From Cyanobacteria bacterium UBA4641 (GTDB taxonomy: Bacteria; Cyanobacteriota; Vampirovibrionia; Gastranaerophilales; Gastranaerophilaceae): DNA of 45,289 bases. Below are positions 1-7,505 of the stretch, piece by piece. The translations under genes were made by a program, and so were the position numbers. The notes under the pieces were generated by a model. That model had not been told where the DNA came from, ran no database searches, and was given only the letters and a program-made list of their open reading frames with translations. Within the stretch, counting starts at the first letter, position 1. The number at the start of each line of letters is the position of its first letter. The stretch spans positions 8,604 to 53,892 of the forward strand of contig DHMN01000014.1 of assembly GCA_002405805.1 (NCBI GenBank). The letters are read 5' to 3'.

Positions 1-23
1 GAGAAGAGAAGAGAAGAGAAGAG
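1..23. repeat. GAGAA pentamer microsatellite
   Basis: The first 23 bases are about 4.6 uninterrupted copies of the pentamer GAGAA. No gene overlaps it. Its position at the very start of the window means it could be a contig-end assembly artefact as easily as a real purine-rich microsatellite. Confidence 0.75.
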
Positions 24-93
24 CTATAGCAAAAGATGAGTAAATATTGTTTTAATAAAAATAGATAGGGAAAATTAAGGAAAGGAAAATTTT

Positions 94-432
94 ATGCAAA
101 TAGGAAGTATTTGTTCAACCAACATGTATTCAATAATGAAAAATTCAAATCCAACAATGACATCATCAGGTGCTCCAACTCAGGATAAAAACTATTCAAA
201 ATATATTGAAGAATTTAACAAAATTCCTAAAAAGGCTAACAACTTTTTCTGGGGTGCTCAATTTATAGGAACCGGTTTGGGTGCATTAGGCGGACTTGTA
301 GCAATGTCTAAAGGTCAACTTTTGACATCAGCAAGGCAAGCTACCATTATTGGAGCTGCTGCAGGCTGGTTTGTATCATTTTGTATAGGGTTAGCAAAAA
401 AGCTGAAGTCATTGAAAAACAAAATAAATTAA
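94..432 (+). CDS. Small two-TM membrane protein, hypothetical
   Basis: Unrecognised 112-residue protein. The ATG is preceded by an AAGGAAAGGA purine tract that serves as ribosome binding site. The first ~45 residues are polar (Ser/Thr/Asn-rich), and two Gly/Ala-rich hydrophobic stretches follow (about residues 52-70 and 84-100), so it is probably a hairpin membrane protein with both ends cytoplasmic. The zero-frame C-terminus is a short Lys/Asn tail. However, codons 101-103 form the heptamer A AAA AAG, and shifting one base back opens a 20-residue reading frame ending with LTQDYIKSLEK. That resembles LTDDYIKNLE in the HEAT-like protein at 5369-6445, so the annotated C-terminus may be wrong. 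Function unknown. Confidence 0.7.
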   Translation: MQIGSICSTNMYSIMKNSNPTMTSSGAPTQDKNYSKYIEEFNKIPKKANNFFWGAQFIGTGLGALGGLVAMSKGQLLTSARQATIIGAAAGWFVSFCIGLAKKLKSLKNKIN

Positions 433-464
433 CTCAAGATTATATCAAATCTTTAGAAAAATAG
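396..464 (+). other. A AAA AAG slippery site and -1 frame extension
   Basis: Bases 396-402 read AAAAAAG, in phase as gcA AAA AAG for the gene at 94, the same heptamer used by E. coli dnaX. In the -1 frame, translation continues from GCT at 402 for 20 codons (starting AEVIEKQNK, ending DYIKSLEK) to TAG at 462-464, giving a product of about 123 residues. The extension has a normal amino-acid composition and a motif shared with a neighbouring gene. Either this is programmed frameshifting or one A was lost from the homopolymer in this strain or assembly. Confidence 0.5.
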
Positions 465-492
465 TTTAATATGACATTAATTCTGCCACTTT

Positions 493-1506
493 CTACAAGC
501 CTAAATTCTTATCAAACTTCATGAAATCAATAATTTCCAAAATCGAATTGATTTGTTTGTATATCGTATAATATTGTTCTGGGTCAAATAAAGTTCCTTC
601 TGTTTCAACCTCAAAGAAATCCTTATTATTAGGCACGAACAAATAAACAAACCCACCAACAAACGCAGCAGCAATAGCATCATCCTTTGCATCCCCAATT
701 GTATAATCAGCAAGAGAAAATGCTGAAGATACTTGATTTGCATCTAATCCTCCGCCCATCGTTGCCGCATATTTAAAATTATCACCAAGTTTGCACAGCC
801 TATCCATAAAACCTGCAGTCAATAAATATCTTGCCTCGATTTGGTCTGTTGAATAAACTTTACGATTTTGCATAAACGCGATTGATTCTAACAATACCTC
901 TTGAAATAAATTGTTCGGTTTTCTGCATTTGCCTGAAACTCCAACAATAGTTTGACAAGTAAAGGCTTTTTTCATTTGAATTTTTATAATCAAACCGCTA
1001 AAATCATAAACTCGTTTTAATCGAGTTTTACCACTATATGACCTGCTAGCTTCAGTATGATACATGCTACATTCATTTATTAAGAAATTACAACCTTTAT
1101 ATAAACCAACAATTACGTCATCGTCAGATTTACCTTCTGCCGCCGGATATAGCCCCCAATCTTGGATATCACCATAAGGAATTGCGTTTTTCTTATCGGA
1201 AAAATACAAATTTCCAAAGAGCAACAAGATTTTTGAAGTTATTTCTTTTTTTAAAGTTTTTTTAAACTGCACTTCTAAAGACCAAACATAAAGAGCCGGA
1301 AGAAATGCAATAACAACAAAAATCAAACCAAGCATATTATCTTGGACTAACAAATATCCGCCAATAAGTAAAAATAAAATACCGACCACAACCGAAACAT
1401 ACCTCTGAAACTCAATACTTGCACGTTTCTTTTCAAACGGAGTAACAATCGGTTTTATTTTTTGTTCATAAAAATCATTAAATTCTTGTTGTTGCAACTT
1501 AACCAT
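493..1506 (-). CDS. DUF3137 family membrane protein
   Basis: A 337-residue protein with a polar ~30-residue N-terminus, two adjacent membrane segments (about residues 35-55 and 57-76), and a large soluble C-terminal region. The C-terminal part carries the DUF3137 signature around residues 215-300: a YSTDQIEARYLLT block followed by a FMDRL segment, and near the end an aromatic VYLFVPNNKDFFE strand. DUF3137 proteins are of unknown function and are often found near membrane or phage-type genes. It is followed by no clear terminator. The upstream neighbour on the same strand is the SNF2 helicase, but the 424-nt gap argues against one operon. Family assignment is from recalled motifs. Confidence 0.75.
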   Translation of the reverse strand: MVKLQQQEFNDFYEQKIKPIVTPFEKKRASIEFQRYVSVVVGILFLLIGGYLLVQDNMLGLIFVVIAFLPALYVWSLEVQFKKTLKKEITSKILLLFGNLYFSDKKNAIPYGDIQDWGLYPAAEGKSDDDVIVGLYKGCNFLINECSMYHTEASRSYSGKTRLKRVYDFSGLIIKIQMKKAFTCQTIVGVSGKCRKPNNLFQEVLLESIAFMQNRKVYSTDQIEARYLLTAGFMDRLCKLGDNFKYAATMGGGLDANQVSSAFSLADYTIGDAKDDAIAAAFVGGFVYLFVPNNKDFFEVETEGTLFDPEQYYTIYKQINSILEIIDFMKFDKNLGL

Positions 1507-1930
1507 AATAACCCTCTAAAATTTCAGTAACTCAGTTGTTCTTATGTCATATCTTCAGCTTTTCTATGCCCTCAACAGGTATCTAAAACTTTTTTTAAAG
1601 ACTCTACCAACCTCAATTACTATAATAATTGATATAACGAAAATTTACAAGATTAAACATTGCTATTTTTGAGATTTTATGCTTACGAGCCTTATAGTTA
1701 GGATATTTCAGAGGTTTAAAAATATTTTGTATTAAGAGACAAACAATGAATATATTGTCAATCTTAAAGCTAAGAAAAATTGTATGAGCTTTGCGAATAG
1801 GAACATGTGGCGTCCTGAAATTATCTCAATAGGGAGGGTCACCTAAAAAAATCAATGTCAGTTTAGTAAAGCCGACCTACATTTTTAGTCCGCCATCATG
1901 ACCTCTTGTCTTCCTGCACTTTATTCCTTG
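1507..1930. other. Intergenic region without a convincing gene
   Basis: This 424-base AT-rich gap between the SNF2 gene and the DUF3137 gene has no ORF above a dozen codons with a start and ribosome site. It holds one degenerate copy of the GTCGGC hairpin (1857-1876) and a pyrimidine-rich CTTGTCTTCCTGCAC segment (1903-1918) resembling segments near 19570 and 27750. The promoter for the DUF3137 gene should lie in 1507-1650, but I cannot assign one with confidence. Confidence 0.6.
1857..1876. repeat. GTCGGC-type short hairpin repeat, copy 1
   Basis: Degenerate copy: the right arm AAGCCGAC followed by CTAC is intact, and the left arm reads GTCAGTTT with a 4-nt loop. The same arrangement recurs at 7475, 13409, 17472 and 19540, always between genes. 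Confidence 0.55.
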
Positions 1931-4900
1931 CTAATCAACAGAGAAAATTTCTCTAATATCATCCATTGTAAGTGATTTTGTAATATTTCTGTCAACAGAA
2001 ATTACGCTATCAACAAGGTTACGCTTGATTGTTTTAAGTTTTTGAATCTTTTCTTCAACCGTATTTTTTGTAATAAGTCTATAAACAAATACCTTCTTAG
2101 TTTGTCCGATACGATAAGCACGGTCTGTAGCTTGGTCTTCAACAGCAGGGTTCCACCAAGGGTCATAGTGAATTACATAATCCGCACCGGTCAAGTTCAA
2201 ACCTGTACCACCGGCTTTCAAACTGATTAAGAAAATCGGTATTGTTGGGTCAGAATTAAATCTTTCAACTGCACCTTGACGGTCTTTTGTTTTACCTGTC
2301 AAGTATTCATACTTAATACCTGATTTTTCAAGCCAAACTTTGATAATATCCAACATATCCACAAATTGGCTGAACAACAAAATTCTATGTTTTTCTGCAA
2401 TAATTTCTTCCAACATTGATTTAAGTTTTTCAAACTTACCTGATGAAATAACGTTTTTAACATTATTTTTATCATACAATCTTGGGTGACAGCAGATTTG
2501 ACGCATTCTAAGAAGTGCTGAGAAAATAGACAACCTGCTCTTTTCAAGTCCGTTTTGCTCAATAGATTTGAACAATTCTTCTTTTGTACTGTCAAGGACC
2601 TGTAAGTAAAAATCTCTTTGGTCGTCTGTCAATTCGCAGTATGCAATGTTTTCAACCTTGTCAGGCAAATCTTTTGCAACATCTCGTTTCATACGGCGTA
2701 AGATAAACGGATAAATCTGCAATTTCAAACGTTTTTCAACAATTTTGTCCTGACGCTCCATAATCGGATTTACATATCTTGAATTGAAATCCGCCATTGT
2801 AAACAAGAACCCCGGCATCAAGAAATCAAACACAGACCACAATTCTTCAAGTTTATTTTCAATCGGAGTACCTGAAAGTGCCAATTTGTGTTGAGAGTTC
2901 AATTGTTTAACAGCTTGTGCTGTTTGAGATGTAGCGTTTTTGATATTTTGAGATTCATCCAAAATTATATAGCGGAAATTAACATCTTTTAATTTTGCAA
3001 TATCACGTCTAACCAAAGCATAACTTGTAATTACAACATCATACTCAGGAATTTTCTTAAAGAATTGCTTTCTTTCTCCACCTTGCAACTTCAAACAAGA
3101 TAGAGTCGGTGCAAATTTTTGAATTTCAGATTCCCAGTTAAATACAACCGTTGTCGGTGCAATAACAAGGGTAGGCATTGGCCCGTCTTCTTCTTTAGCC
3201 TTTTGCAAAACCGTCAAAGCCTGCAAAGTTTTACCAAGCCCCATATCATCAGCCAAAATACCGTTCAAACCGTATTTGTACATGAACCACAACCAGCCAA
3301 AACCTTTCATCTGGTATTCACGGAACTCAGCATTTATACCTTTTGGCAAAGTAAGTTCTTCAACGGTAGAAAACGTTGACATTTGTTCCCAGAAAGTTTT
3401 AAATCTGTCACTTAAAATAAGTTCTGCACCAAGGTTTTTCAACTCATTAATTAAACCTGCACGGTATGTTTTTACGGTAAATCTGTTATCAGGATTTCTA
3501 TAAACATCAAATGAATTGAACGACCTCATCATTGAATAAATATTTTGAGCAGGATATTCTACAAACCCTAAACTTCTTATACGTGCATATTTTTCACCAC
3601 TTTGAATAGTTTCATAAATTTCATCAAAGTTGATAATCTCATCCCCTGCTTGACCGTAAATATTGATATCAAAACTGTCAGGTTGTTCGTCTGAAAAGTC
3701 AATTTTTGCACACAATTTGAAAGGTTCGTCCATCAATTTGAAAAACGACATATCATCTTTTTCTTCAAATCTCCAGCCTTCGCCTGCTTGTTTCAAATAA
3801 TAGTTGTAAAAATCGATTGCGTTTTCTTTTTCCAATGCCAAATTATTTGTCTGCATAGGAACAAATTTACAAGCCAAAAGCATTGCATAAGCTTCGTTTT
3901 CGTGTTTTGGATTTCTTTTTACCCAATATATCAAATCTTCATCAGGCTTTTTAACCGTAATATATTGAGTTTTGTCTGTATTAGATTTTGAATATGGAAC
4001 TCTAACACCATCATACTCAAAGTCTAATGACGCTTTCAAACTTTGGTCATAATCAATACCCATTGTAACAACATTGATTGGCGGACGTTGTTCGAGCATT
4101 AATTTAGAAATCTTTTCATCCACAACAACATCCATCACGGCTTGAAGTTTTGGTAAATCTTCATAGATAAATTTTCCGCCTTCTGAATCTTTCAAGTCCG
4201 TAAACGATGATTTCGTGATATTTTGCGGAATATTTTGAATCGCAACATTTGTAGGGAAAATTATATTTTTATATCTGCCCCATTTCAAATGTCTTGAAAA
4301 ATATCGAACTTCTTCAAACGGATAAACATCATCTTTATCAGGTCTTTGCCATTCCAAAGACAAAAGCAAAGTTCCGGCTGTGTTTGAAGTATTTACATAC
4401 AGAACCAATTTCCATTCTTTGTCGGTAAATTTCAAACGCTCTTTTGTTTTTTCGTCCAAAACTTCATCCGCTCTTGACAACAATGTAAACATCGGCCCAA
4501 ATTTTGAAATCGGAATATCATACCAACCGGCTTTTTTATCCTGTCTTGAGATTTTCAAAAGTTGTTGAAAAATCATAATTTCAACTTTTTGAGAATCGTT
4601 TAATTCAAAGTTTGCATCTTGTTTTTGAGCCTCAATTACTGCACGCAAAATCGGTTCAATTTGTCTTACGATTTTGCCTGTTTCTCTTGAACGAACTAAA
4701 ACAGAGAAAAAATTGGCTTTTCTTTTCGGATTGAAGTGGAAAATATAACTCCCAGTCGGCTCTGTTGTCAAAGCCGTATTTTCATCAGGAAAATCAAATT
4801 CCATACCGAACTTTGTTTCAAGCCAGTCTTCGTAAGCATGCTCATCAATTGCCTTTAGTGCCACAGCAACAGCATGCTTACACCATTCTTCTTTCAATGG

Positions 4901-5113
4901 GCAATTACATCTTGCCTCAACTTTATTCTTTTTGAAAATTAAATCTGTATTATAATGGTCCTGAAAATTTCCTTTTACTTTACCCATATAGAAATTCTTT
5001 TCAGGATAATTATCAAATACCATATCTTTTGTATGGTACTCATAGCCTCTGCGCCAACTGCCTGCGCTTGCGTTATCTTTTATATACTTGTAATTAAATT
5101 CCGTTGGACTCAT
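1931..5113 (-). CDS. SWIM-domain SNF2/Swi2-family DNA helicase
   Basis: A 1060-residue DEAD/DEAH-like ATPase that probably remodels DNA-protein complexes in the cytoplasm. The N-terminus carries a SWIM zinc-binding motif, CxC...CxH (CNCPLKEEWCKHA, residues ~69-81). A long linker (to ~590) is typical of bacterial SNF2 proteins with an associated domain. The SNF2 ATPase core follows: Walker A in ADDMGLGKT (~621-629), the DExx-type box DESQ (~719), motif III SGTPIEN (~747), and the helicase C-terminal domain with GGTGLNLTGADYVIHYDPWWNP and the motif VI arginines in DRAYRIGQ (~995-1002). All catalytic motifs appear intact and the length is normal for this subfamily. It stands alone on the minus strand. 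No methyltransferase or nuclease partner is adjacent, so it is not obviously part of a DISARM-like defence locus. Confidence 0.93.
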   Translation of the reverse strand: MSPTEFNYKYIKDNASAGSWRRGYEYHTKDMVFDNYPEKNFYMGKVKGNFQDHYNTDLIFKKNKVEARCNCPLKEEWCKHAVAVALKAIDEHAYEDWLETKFGMEFDFPDENTALTTEPTGSYIFHFNPKRKANFFSVLVRSRETGKIVRQIEPILRAVIEAQKQDANFELNDSQKVEIMIFQQLLKISRQDKKAGWYDIPISKFGPMFTLLSRADEVLDEKTKERLKFTDKEWKLVLYVNTSNTAGTLLLSLEWQRPDKDDVYPFEEVRYFSRHLKWGRYKNIIFPTNVAIQNIPQNITKSSFTDLKDSEGGKFIYEDLPKLQAVMDVVVDEKISKLMLEQRPPINVVTMGIDYDQSLKASLDFEYDGVRVPYSKSNTDKTQYITVKKPDEDLIYWVKRNPKHENEAYAMLLACKFVPMQTNNLALEKENAIDFYNYYLKQAGEGWRFEEKDDMSFFKLMDEPFKLCAKIDFSDEQPDSFDINIYGQAGDEIINFDEIYETIQSGEKYARIRSLGFVEYPAQNIYSMMRSFNSFDVYRNPDNRFTVKTYRAGLINELKNLGAELILSDRFKTFWEQMSTFSTVEELTLPKGINAEFREYQMKGFGWLWFMYKYGLNGILADDMGLGKTLQALTVLQKAKEEDGPMPTLVIAPTTVVFNWESEIQKFAPTLSCLKLQGGERKQFFKKIPEYDVVITSYALVRRDIAKLKDVNFRYIILDESQNIKNATSQTAQAVKQLNSQHKLALSGTPIENKLEELWSVFDFLMPGFLFTMADFNSRYVNPIMERQDKIVEKRLKLQIYPFILRRMKRDVAKDLPDKVENIAYCELTDDQRDFYLQVLDSTKEELFKSIEQNGLEKSRLSIFSALLRMRQICCHPRLYDKNNVKNVISSGKFEKLKSMLEEIIAEKHRILLFSQFVDMLDIIKVWLEKSGIKYEYLTGKTKDRQGAVERFNSDPTIPIFLISLKAGGTGLNLTGADYVIHYDPWWNPAVEDQATDRAYRIGQTKKVFVYRLITKNTVEEKIQKLKTIKRNLVDSVISVDRNITKSLTMDDIREIFSVD

Positions 5114-5139
5114 CTAAAGGAGTTAATCTCTTTCTTTTA

Positions 5140-5185
5140 TTAAGGGAACAACATCCATTACGAACAACTATTCGTAAACCCTTAA
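5140..5185. promoter_or_regulatory. Nested palindrome upstream of SNF2 gene
   Basis: Two perfect inverted repeats are nested: outer arms TTAAGGG (5140-5146) and CCCTTAA (5179-5185), inner arms TTACGAA (5158-5164) and TTCGTAA (5171-5177) with a 6-nt loop. It lies 27-72 nt upstream of the SNF2 start codon and could be an operator or a 5'-leader structure. There is no U-tract, so a terminator is unlikely. Confidence 0.5.
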
Positions 5186-5368
5186 TCTACACAAAAATTA
5201 TACATGACAAAAAATAAAAAGGCAAGTAAAATTTCTAACTCTGTAGTAAAAAATCAGACTATAATTGAAAACTAACAGATATTTTATTCACAAAACTTTA
5301 CAATAAAGCAAAAATCATGCAACAAAATACTTTTATATAATAGGTAGAAATTAGGGAAGTTACGTATT

Positions 5369-6445
5369 ATGCAAGTCTCAAGTCAAAACATTCAACCACA
5401 AAGTAATATAGCAGGTGCAACAAATCCGATAAATAATCAACAATCTCAACAGGCACAAACTCCTGTTCAAGTTCAACAACCTGCAGTTCAACAGTATCCG
5501 CAAGGTTATTTGCCACCTCAAAATATGTATTATCCACAATATCCTCAACCGCAAGCTCAAGCAACACCTCCAACAGCCTCAGCTGTTAATATTCAAATTA
5601 TGAATCCGACAGTTGGCGGAACAGGTGGAGTTGGCGCCGGAGGATATGCTCAAAACGGTTGTAATTGCGGTATTCCGTGTTATCCGTCAGGATATTATAC
5701 AGGAACCGTAGGGGCTGATGGAAAACTTTATCCTAACTACAACCCTAATGCGCAAGCTCAAGCAGGTGCAACAGGAGGACAACCGCAAGCTGGTGGCGGA
5801 AGTAACGTAAATAATGGTGAACAAAACGGAAACGTAAACAACGGCACCAATAACGGAACAATCGGAAACAATAACAACAATACAACGACCACAAATAACA
5901 CAACGACAAACAACAATAATACAACAACAAACGGCGAAAACAAAGCAGAAAACGCAGACAAAGCAAATTCTGCAAACAATGACGGAGACAAAAAGAAAAC
6001 AGAAAAAAGAAAAATTGTTGAATTAACAGACGATTATATCAAAAATCTTGAAAGTTATTTAAACAGCCAAGAAAAAGAAGTTAGATTAAACGCTGCAAAA
6101 GAAGTTTATGCAAGATTGGCTGAAGACGATTCAAGACATGATGACAAAGCTTTAACAGCCTTAATTAACAAGATGTTACAAGACCCTTCAGAAGAAATCA
6201 GATTGATTGCACTATCAGCTCTTGAAGGAAGAATTGTTACAGGTGATGATTACACTGTCGGAGTCCTTCAAAAAATGCAACAAAAATCTGACGGATACGG
6301 ACAAGATGCAATAGATGCAAGTAACATCTTATTAAAAATGTCAGGAAAACAAGTTGAAAAAGAATTTGAAGTAAAAGATAATCAAAAGAAAGAACCTCCT
6401 AAAAAGGAAGAATCAAAACAAGCAGACGAAAGTAAAAAGGCATAA
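5369..6445 (+). CDS. Gln/Asn-rich low-complexity protein with HEAT-like C-terminus
   Basis: A 358-residue protein with no signal peptide or membrane segment. Residues ~1-75 are Gln/Pro/Tyr-rich, ~75-145 Gly/Ala-rich with a short cysteine cluster (NGCNCGIPC), and ~145-205 almost pure Asn/Thr/Gly. A charged Lys/Glu linker leads to a helical region (~215-320) with the rhythm of HEAT/armadillo repeats: units built as E-VRLNAAKEVYARLA, EIRLIALSALEGR, and DAIDASNILLKMSG. The C-terminus (~325-358) is Lys/Glu-rich. TATAAT at 5336-5341 is a likely -10 and AGGGAAG before the ATG the ribosome site. The next gene starts 2 nt after the stop, so the two are surely co-transcribed. The architecture suggests a scaffold protein. 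No named family is recognised. Confidence 0.8.
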   Translation: MQVSSQNIQPQSNIAGATNPINNQQSQQAQTPVQVQQPAVQQYPQGYLPPQNMYYPQYPQPQAQATPPTASAVNIQIMNPTVGGTGGVGAGGYAQNGCNCGIPCYPSGYYTGTVGADGKLYPNYNPNAQAQAGATGGQPQAGGGSNVNNGEQNGNVNNGTNNGTIGNNNNNTTTTNNTTTNNNNTTTNGENKAENADKANSANNDGDKKKTEKRKIVELTDDYIKNLESYLNSQEKEVRLNAAKEVYARLAEDDSRHDDKALTALINKMLQDPSEEIRLIALSALEGRIVTGDDYTVGVLQKMQQKSDGYGQDAIDASNILLKMSGKQVEKEFEVKDNQKKEPPKKEESKQADESKKA

Positions 6446-6447
6446 TT

Positions 6448-6921
6448 ATGACAATAATCTCAAGTTTAACAAGTCCATTTAAAAGCCCAATGAAACTAAT
6501 CACAAAAGGATTAGGTATTGGCGCATTGGCTGCTGTCGGATATGAATCACATTATGTCGGCAAACTTCAAGCTGACCTTTATGCCAGTGAAAAAGATGCC
6601 AACGCTGCAGCATATTATTTGAACAATGATATGTACCTGACTGATATGAGCAAAATTTCAGAAGGTATAAAGGATAAAGCGTACGAAATGGAACTTGACC
6701 AAGGTTGGAGAAGATTTTTCAATTTAGGAATCGGTTATATCAAAGGTTTCAATTCAAAACTTGTAGATAATGTAGTACCACTTGGTTTGGGACTAGGTGC
6801 ATTATTGACTAAAGGAATACCTGCAAAAGCCTGCGCAGGTGGTTTAGGAATTTATGCAATCACGAAAATTGTGAAGAATTTCTTTGGACTCGGAGTCCCA
6901 GGTGGTCCGATTAAGTCGTAG
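6448..6921 (+). CDS. Hypothetical membrane protein paired with HEAT-like protein
   Basis: A 157-residue protein whose ATG lies 2 nt after the preceding stop (translational coupling). A Gly/Ala-rich hydrophobic segment sits at ~20-36 (TKGLGIGALAAVGYE) and a second at ~108-140 (VVPLGLGLGALLTKG and the following stretch). Between them is a polar helical region with an Asp/Asn-rich middle. The composition, with glycine-rich hydrophobic helices and a short conserved-looking GLGALLTKG, recalls the membrane segments of the protein at 94-432, but I do not claim homology. Function unknown. It may anchor its low-complexity partner to the membrane. Confidence 0.7.
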   Translation: MTIISSLTSPFKSPMKLITKGLGIGALAAVGYESHYVGKLQADLYASEKDANAAAYYLNNDMYLTDMSKISEGIKDKAYEMELDQGWRRFFNLGIGYIKGFNSKLVDNVVPLGLGLGALLTKGIPAKACAGGLGIYAITKIVKNFFGLGVPGGPIKS

Positions 6922-6968
6922 GTAATGGAAGTTCAGATGGCAAGAGGGCAGGAGGGTAGGCTTAATTA

Positions 6969-6997
6969 TGTCATTCTGAATTTATTTCAGGGTAACA
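6969..6997. repeat. Solo TGTCATTCTGAA hairpin
   Basis: TGTCATTCTGAA and TTCAGGGTAACA face each other across a 5-nt loop. These are the two end sequences of the longer repeat family (compare 7315-7449) joined without the interior, like a minimal internally deleted copy. Confidence 0.6.
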
Positions 6998-7008
6998 CTT
7001 GTTCCCTC

Positions 7009-7310
7009 GCCCCTTGAAGGAGAGGGGTAGAGAGAGGGGGCAAAGTCCCCACAACCGATTTAACACATAAGTCAACAATCCGACAATAGCCAAAAGTGAG
7101 CAATCAAACAAAACGAGTAAACAGCAAAAGCCGAATTTGTTTGAGGCACGAAAGTGACGAGTTATTCGGCTATGATACGAGTTTTTAGTTTGATGTGAAC
7201 GTTGGCGTGTCGGTGGTTTTGCGGTGCTTTTGCCACCAAAAGCACCCCTGCACGGAGTGCATGAAAAAGACAGAACACCCCTCACCCTAACCCTCTCCCT
7301 AGGAGAGGGT
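7009..7310. mobile_element. MITE-like element with ~31-bp imperfect inverted ends
   Basis: The left end (7009-7040, CCCCTTGAAGGAGAGGGGTA and on) matches the reverse complement of the right end (7277-7310, CCTCTCCTAGGGAGAGGGTT and on) at roughly three quarters of positions. Each end is itself a hairpin of a CCCTCTCC/GGAGAGGG type. The interior is about 240 bp, of higher G+C content, includes a GGTGCTTTTG...AAAAGCACC hairpin, and encodes no transposase. A 22-nt interior segment (7078-7099) recurs in inverse orientation at 13191-13212. Size and structure fit a non-autonomous miniature element. No target-site duplication could be established by eye. Confidence 0.5.
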
Positions 7311-7314
7311 ATAA

Positions 7315-7449
7315 TGTCATTCTGAAAGGATTAAAAATCAAGGAGCATAGCGACGTAGATTTTATCCTATTCAGAATCTCAAATTGAACAATATTAGTCA
7401 AGTGCAAAATTTGTTATAGTTGAGACCCTGAAACAAGTTCAGGGTGACA
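7315..7449. repeat. TGTCATTCTGAA-family dispersed repeat, copy A
   Basis: A 135-bp element begins TGTCATTCTGAA and ends TTCAGGGTGACA, so its termini are inverted repeats. An internal segment, TTCAGAATCTCAAATTGAAC, and the terminal GAGACCCTGAAACAAGTTC block are shared with copies at 13235, 19372 and 20753. It does not code for protein. Confidence 0.75.
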
Positions 7450-7474
7450 ATGGTCTTACTTTGTAATATTGTAA

Positions 7475-7494
7475 GTTGGGATTGCTATGCCGAC
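7475..7494. repeat. GTCGGC-type short hairpin repeat, copy 2
   Basis: GTTGGGAT and ATGCCGAC flank a 4-nt loop, with two mismatched pairs. It is preceded by TTGTAA, as is the copy at 19540. Confidence 0.55.
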
Positions 7495-7505
7495 AAAATT
7501 CATTT

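Larger units (their letters stand above)
6922..7505. other. Repeat-filled intergenic region, no gene
   Basis: This 584-base gap between two convergent genes holds no credible gene. It consists of a purine-rich GGCAAGAGGGCAGGAGGG tract (6940-6957), a solo small hairpin of the TGTCATTCTGAA family (6969-6997), a 300-bp element with inverted ends (7009-7310), a full-length TGTCATTCTGAA-family repeat (7315-7449), and a GTCGGC-type hairpin (7475-7494). G+C content is locally higher than in flanking genes. Confidence 0.75.

Noticed and set aside
1507..1930. Structured RNA gene (for example 6S or RNase P RNA) in the gap
   Set aside because: I see no conserved core or strong long-range stems; only a degenerate hairpin repeat.
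1931..5113. SNF2 protein as part of a defence island
   Set aside because: No methyltransferase, nuclease or other defence gene is adjacent; the neighbours are hypothetical membrane proteins.
5745..5991. Leu/Val-rich minus-strand frames
   Set aside because: They are the antisense of the Asn/Thr-rich codons of the 5369-6445 gene.
6971..7285. Minus-strand open frame of 104 codons
   Set aside because: It lies wholly inside the MITE-like repeat and adjacent hairpins. Its sequence (Arg/Ser/Cys-rich, with CTPCRGAFGGK) is a repeat translation with no ribosome site or domain.
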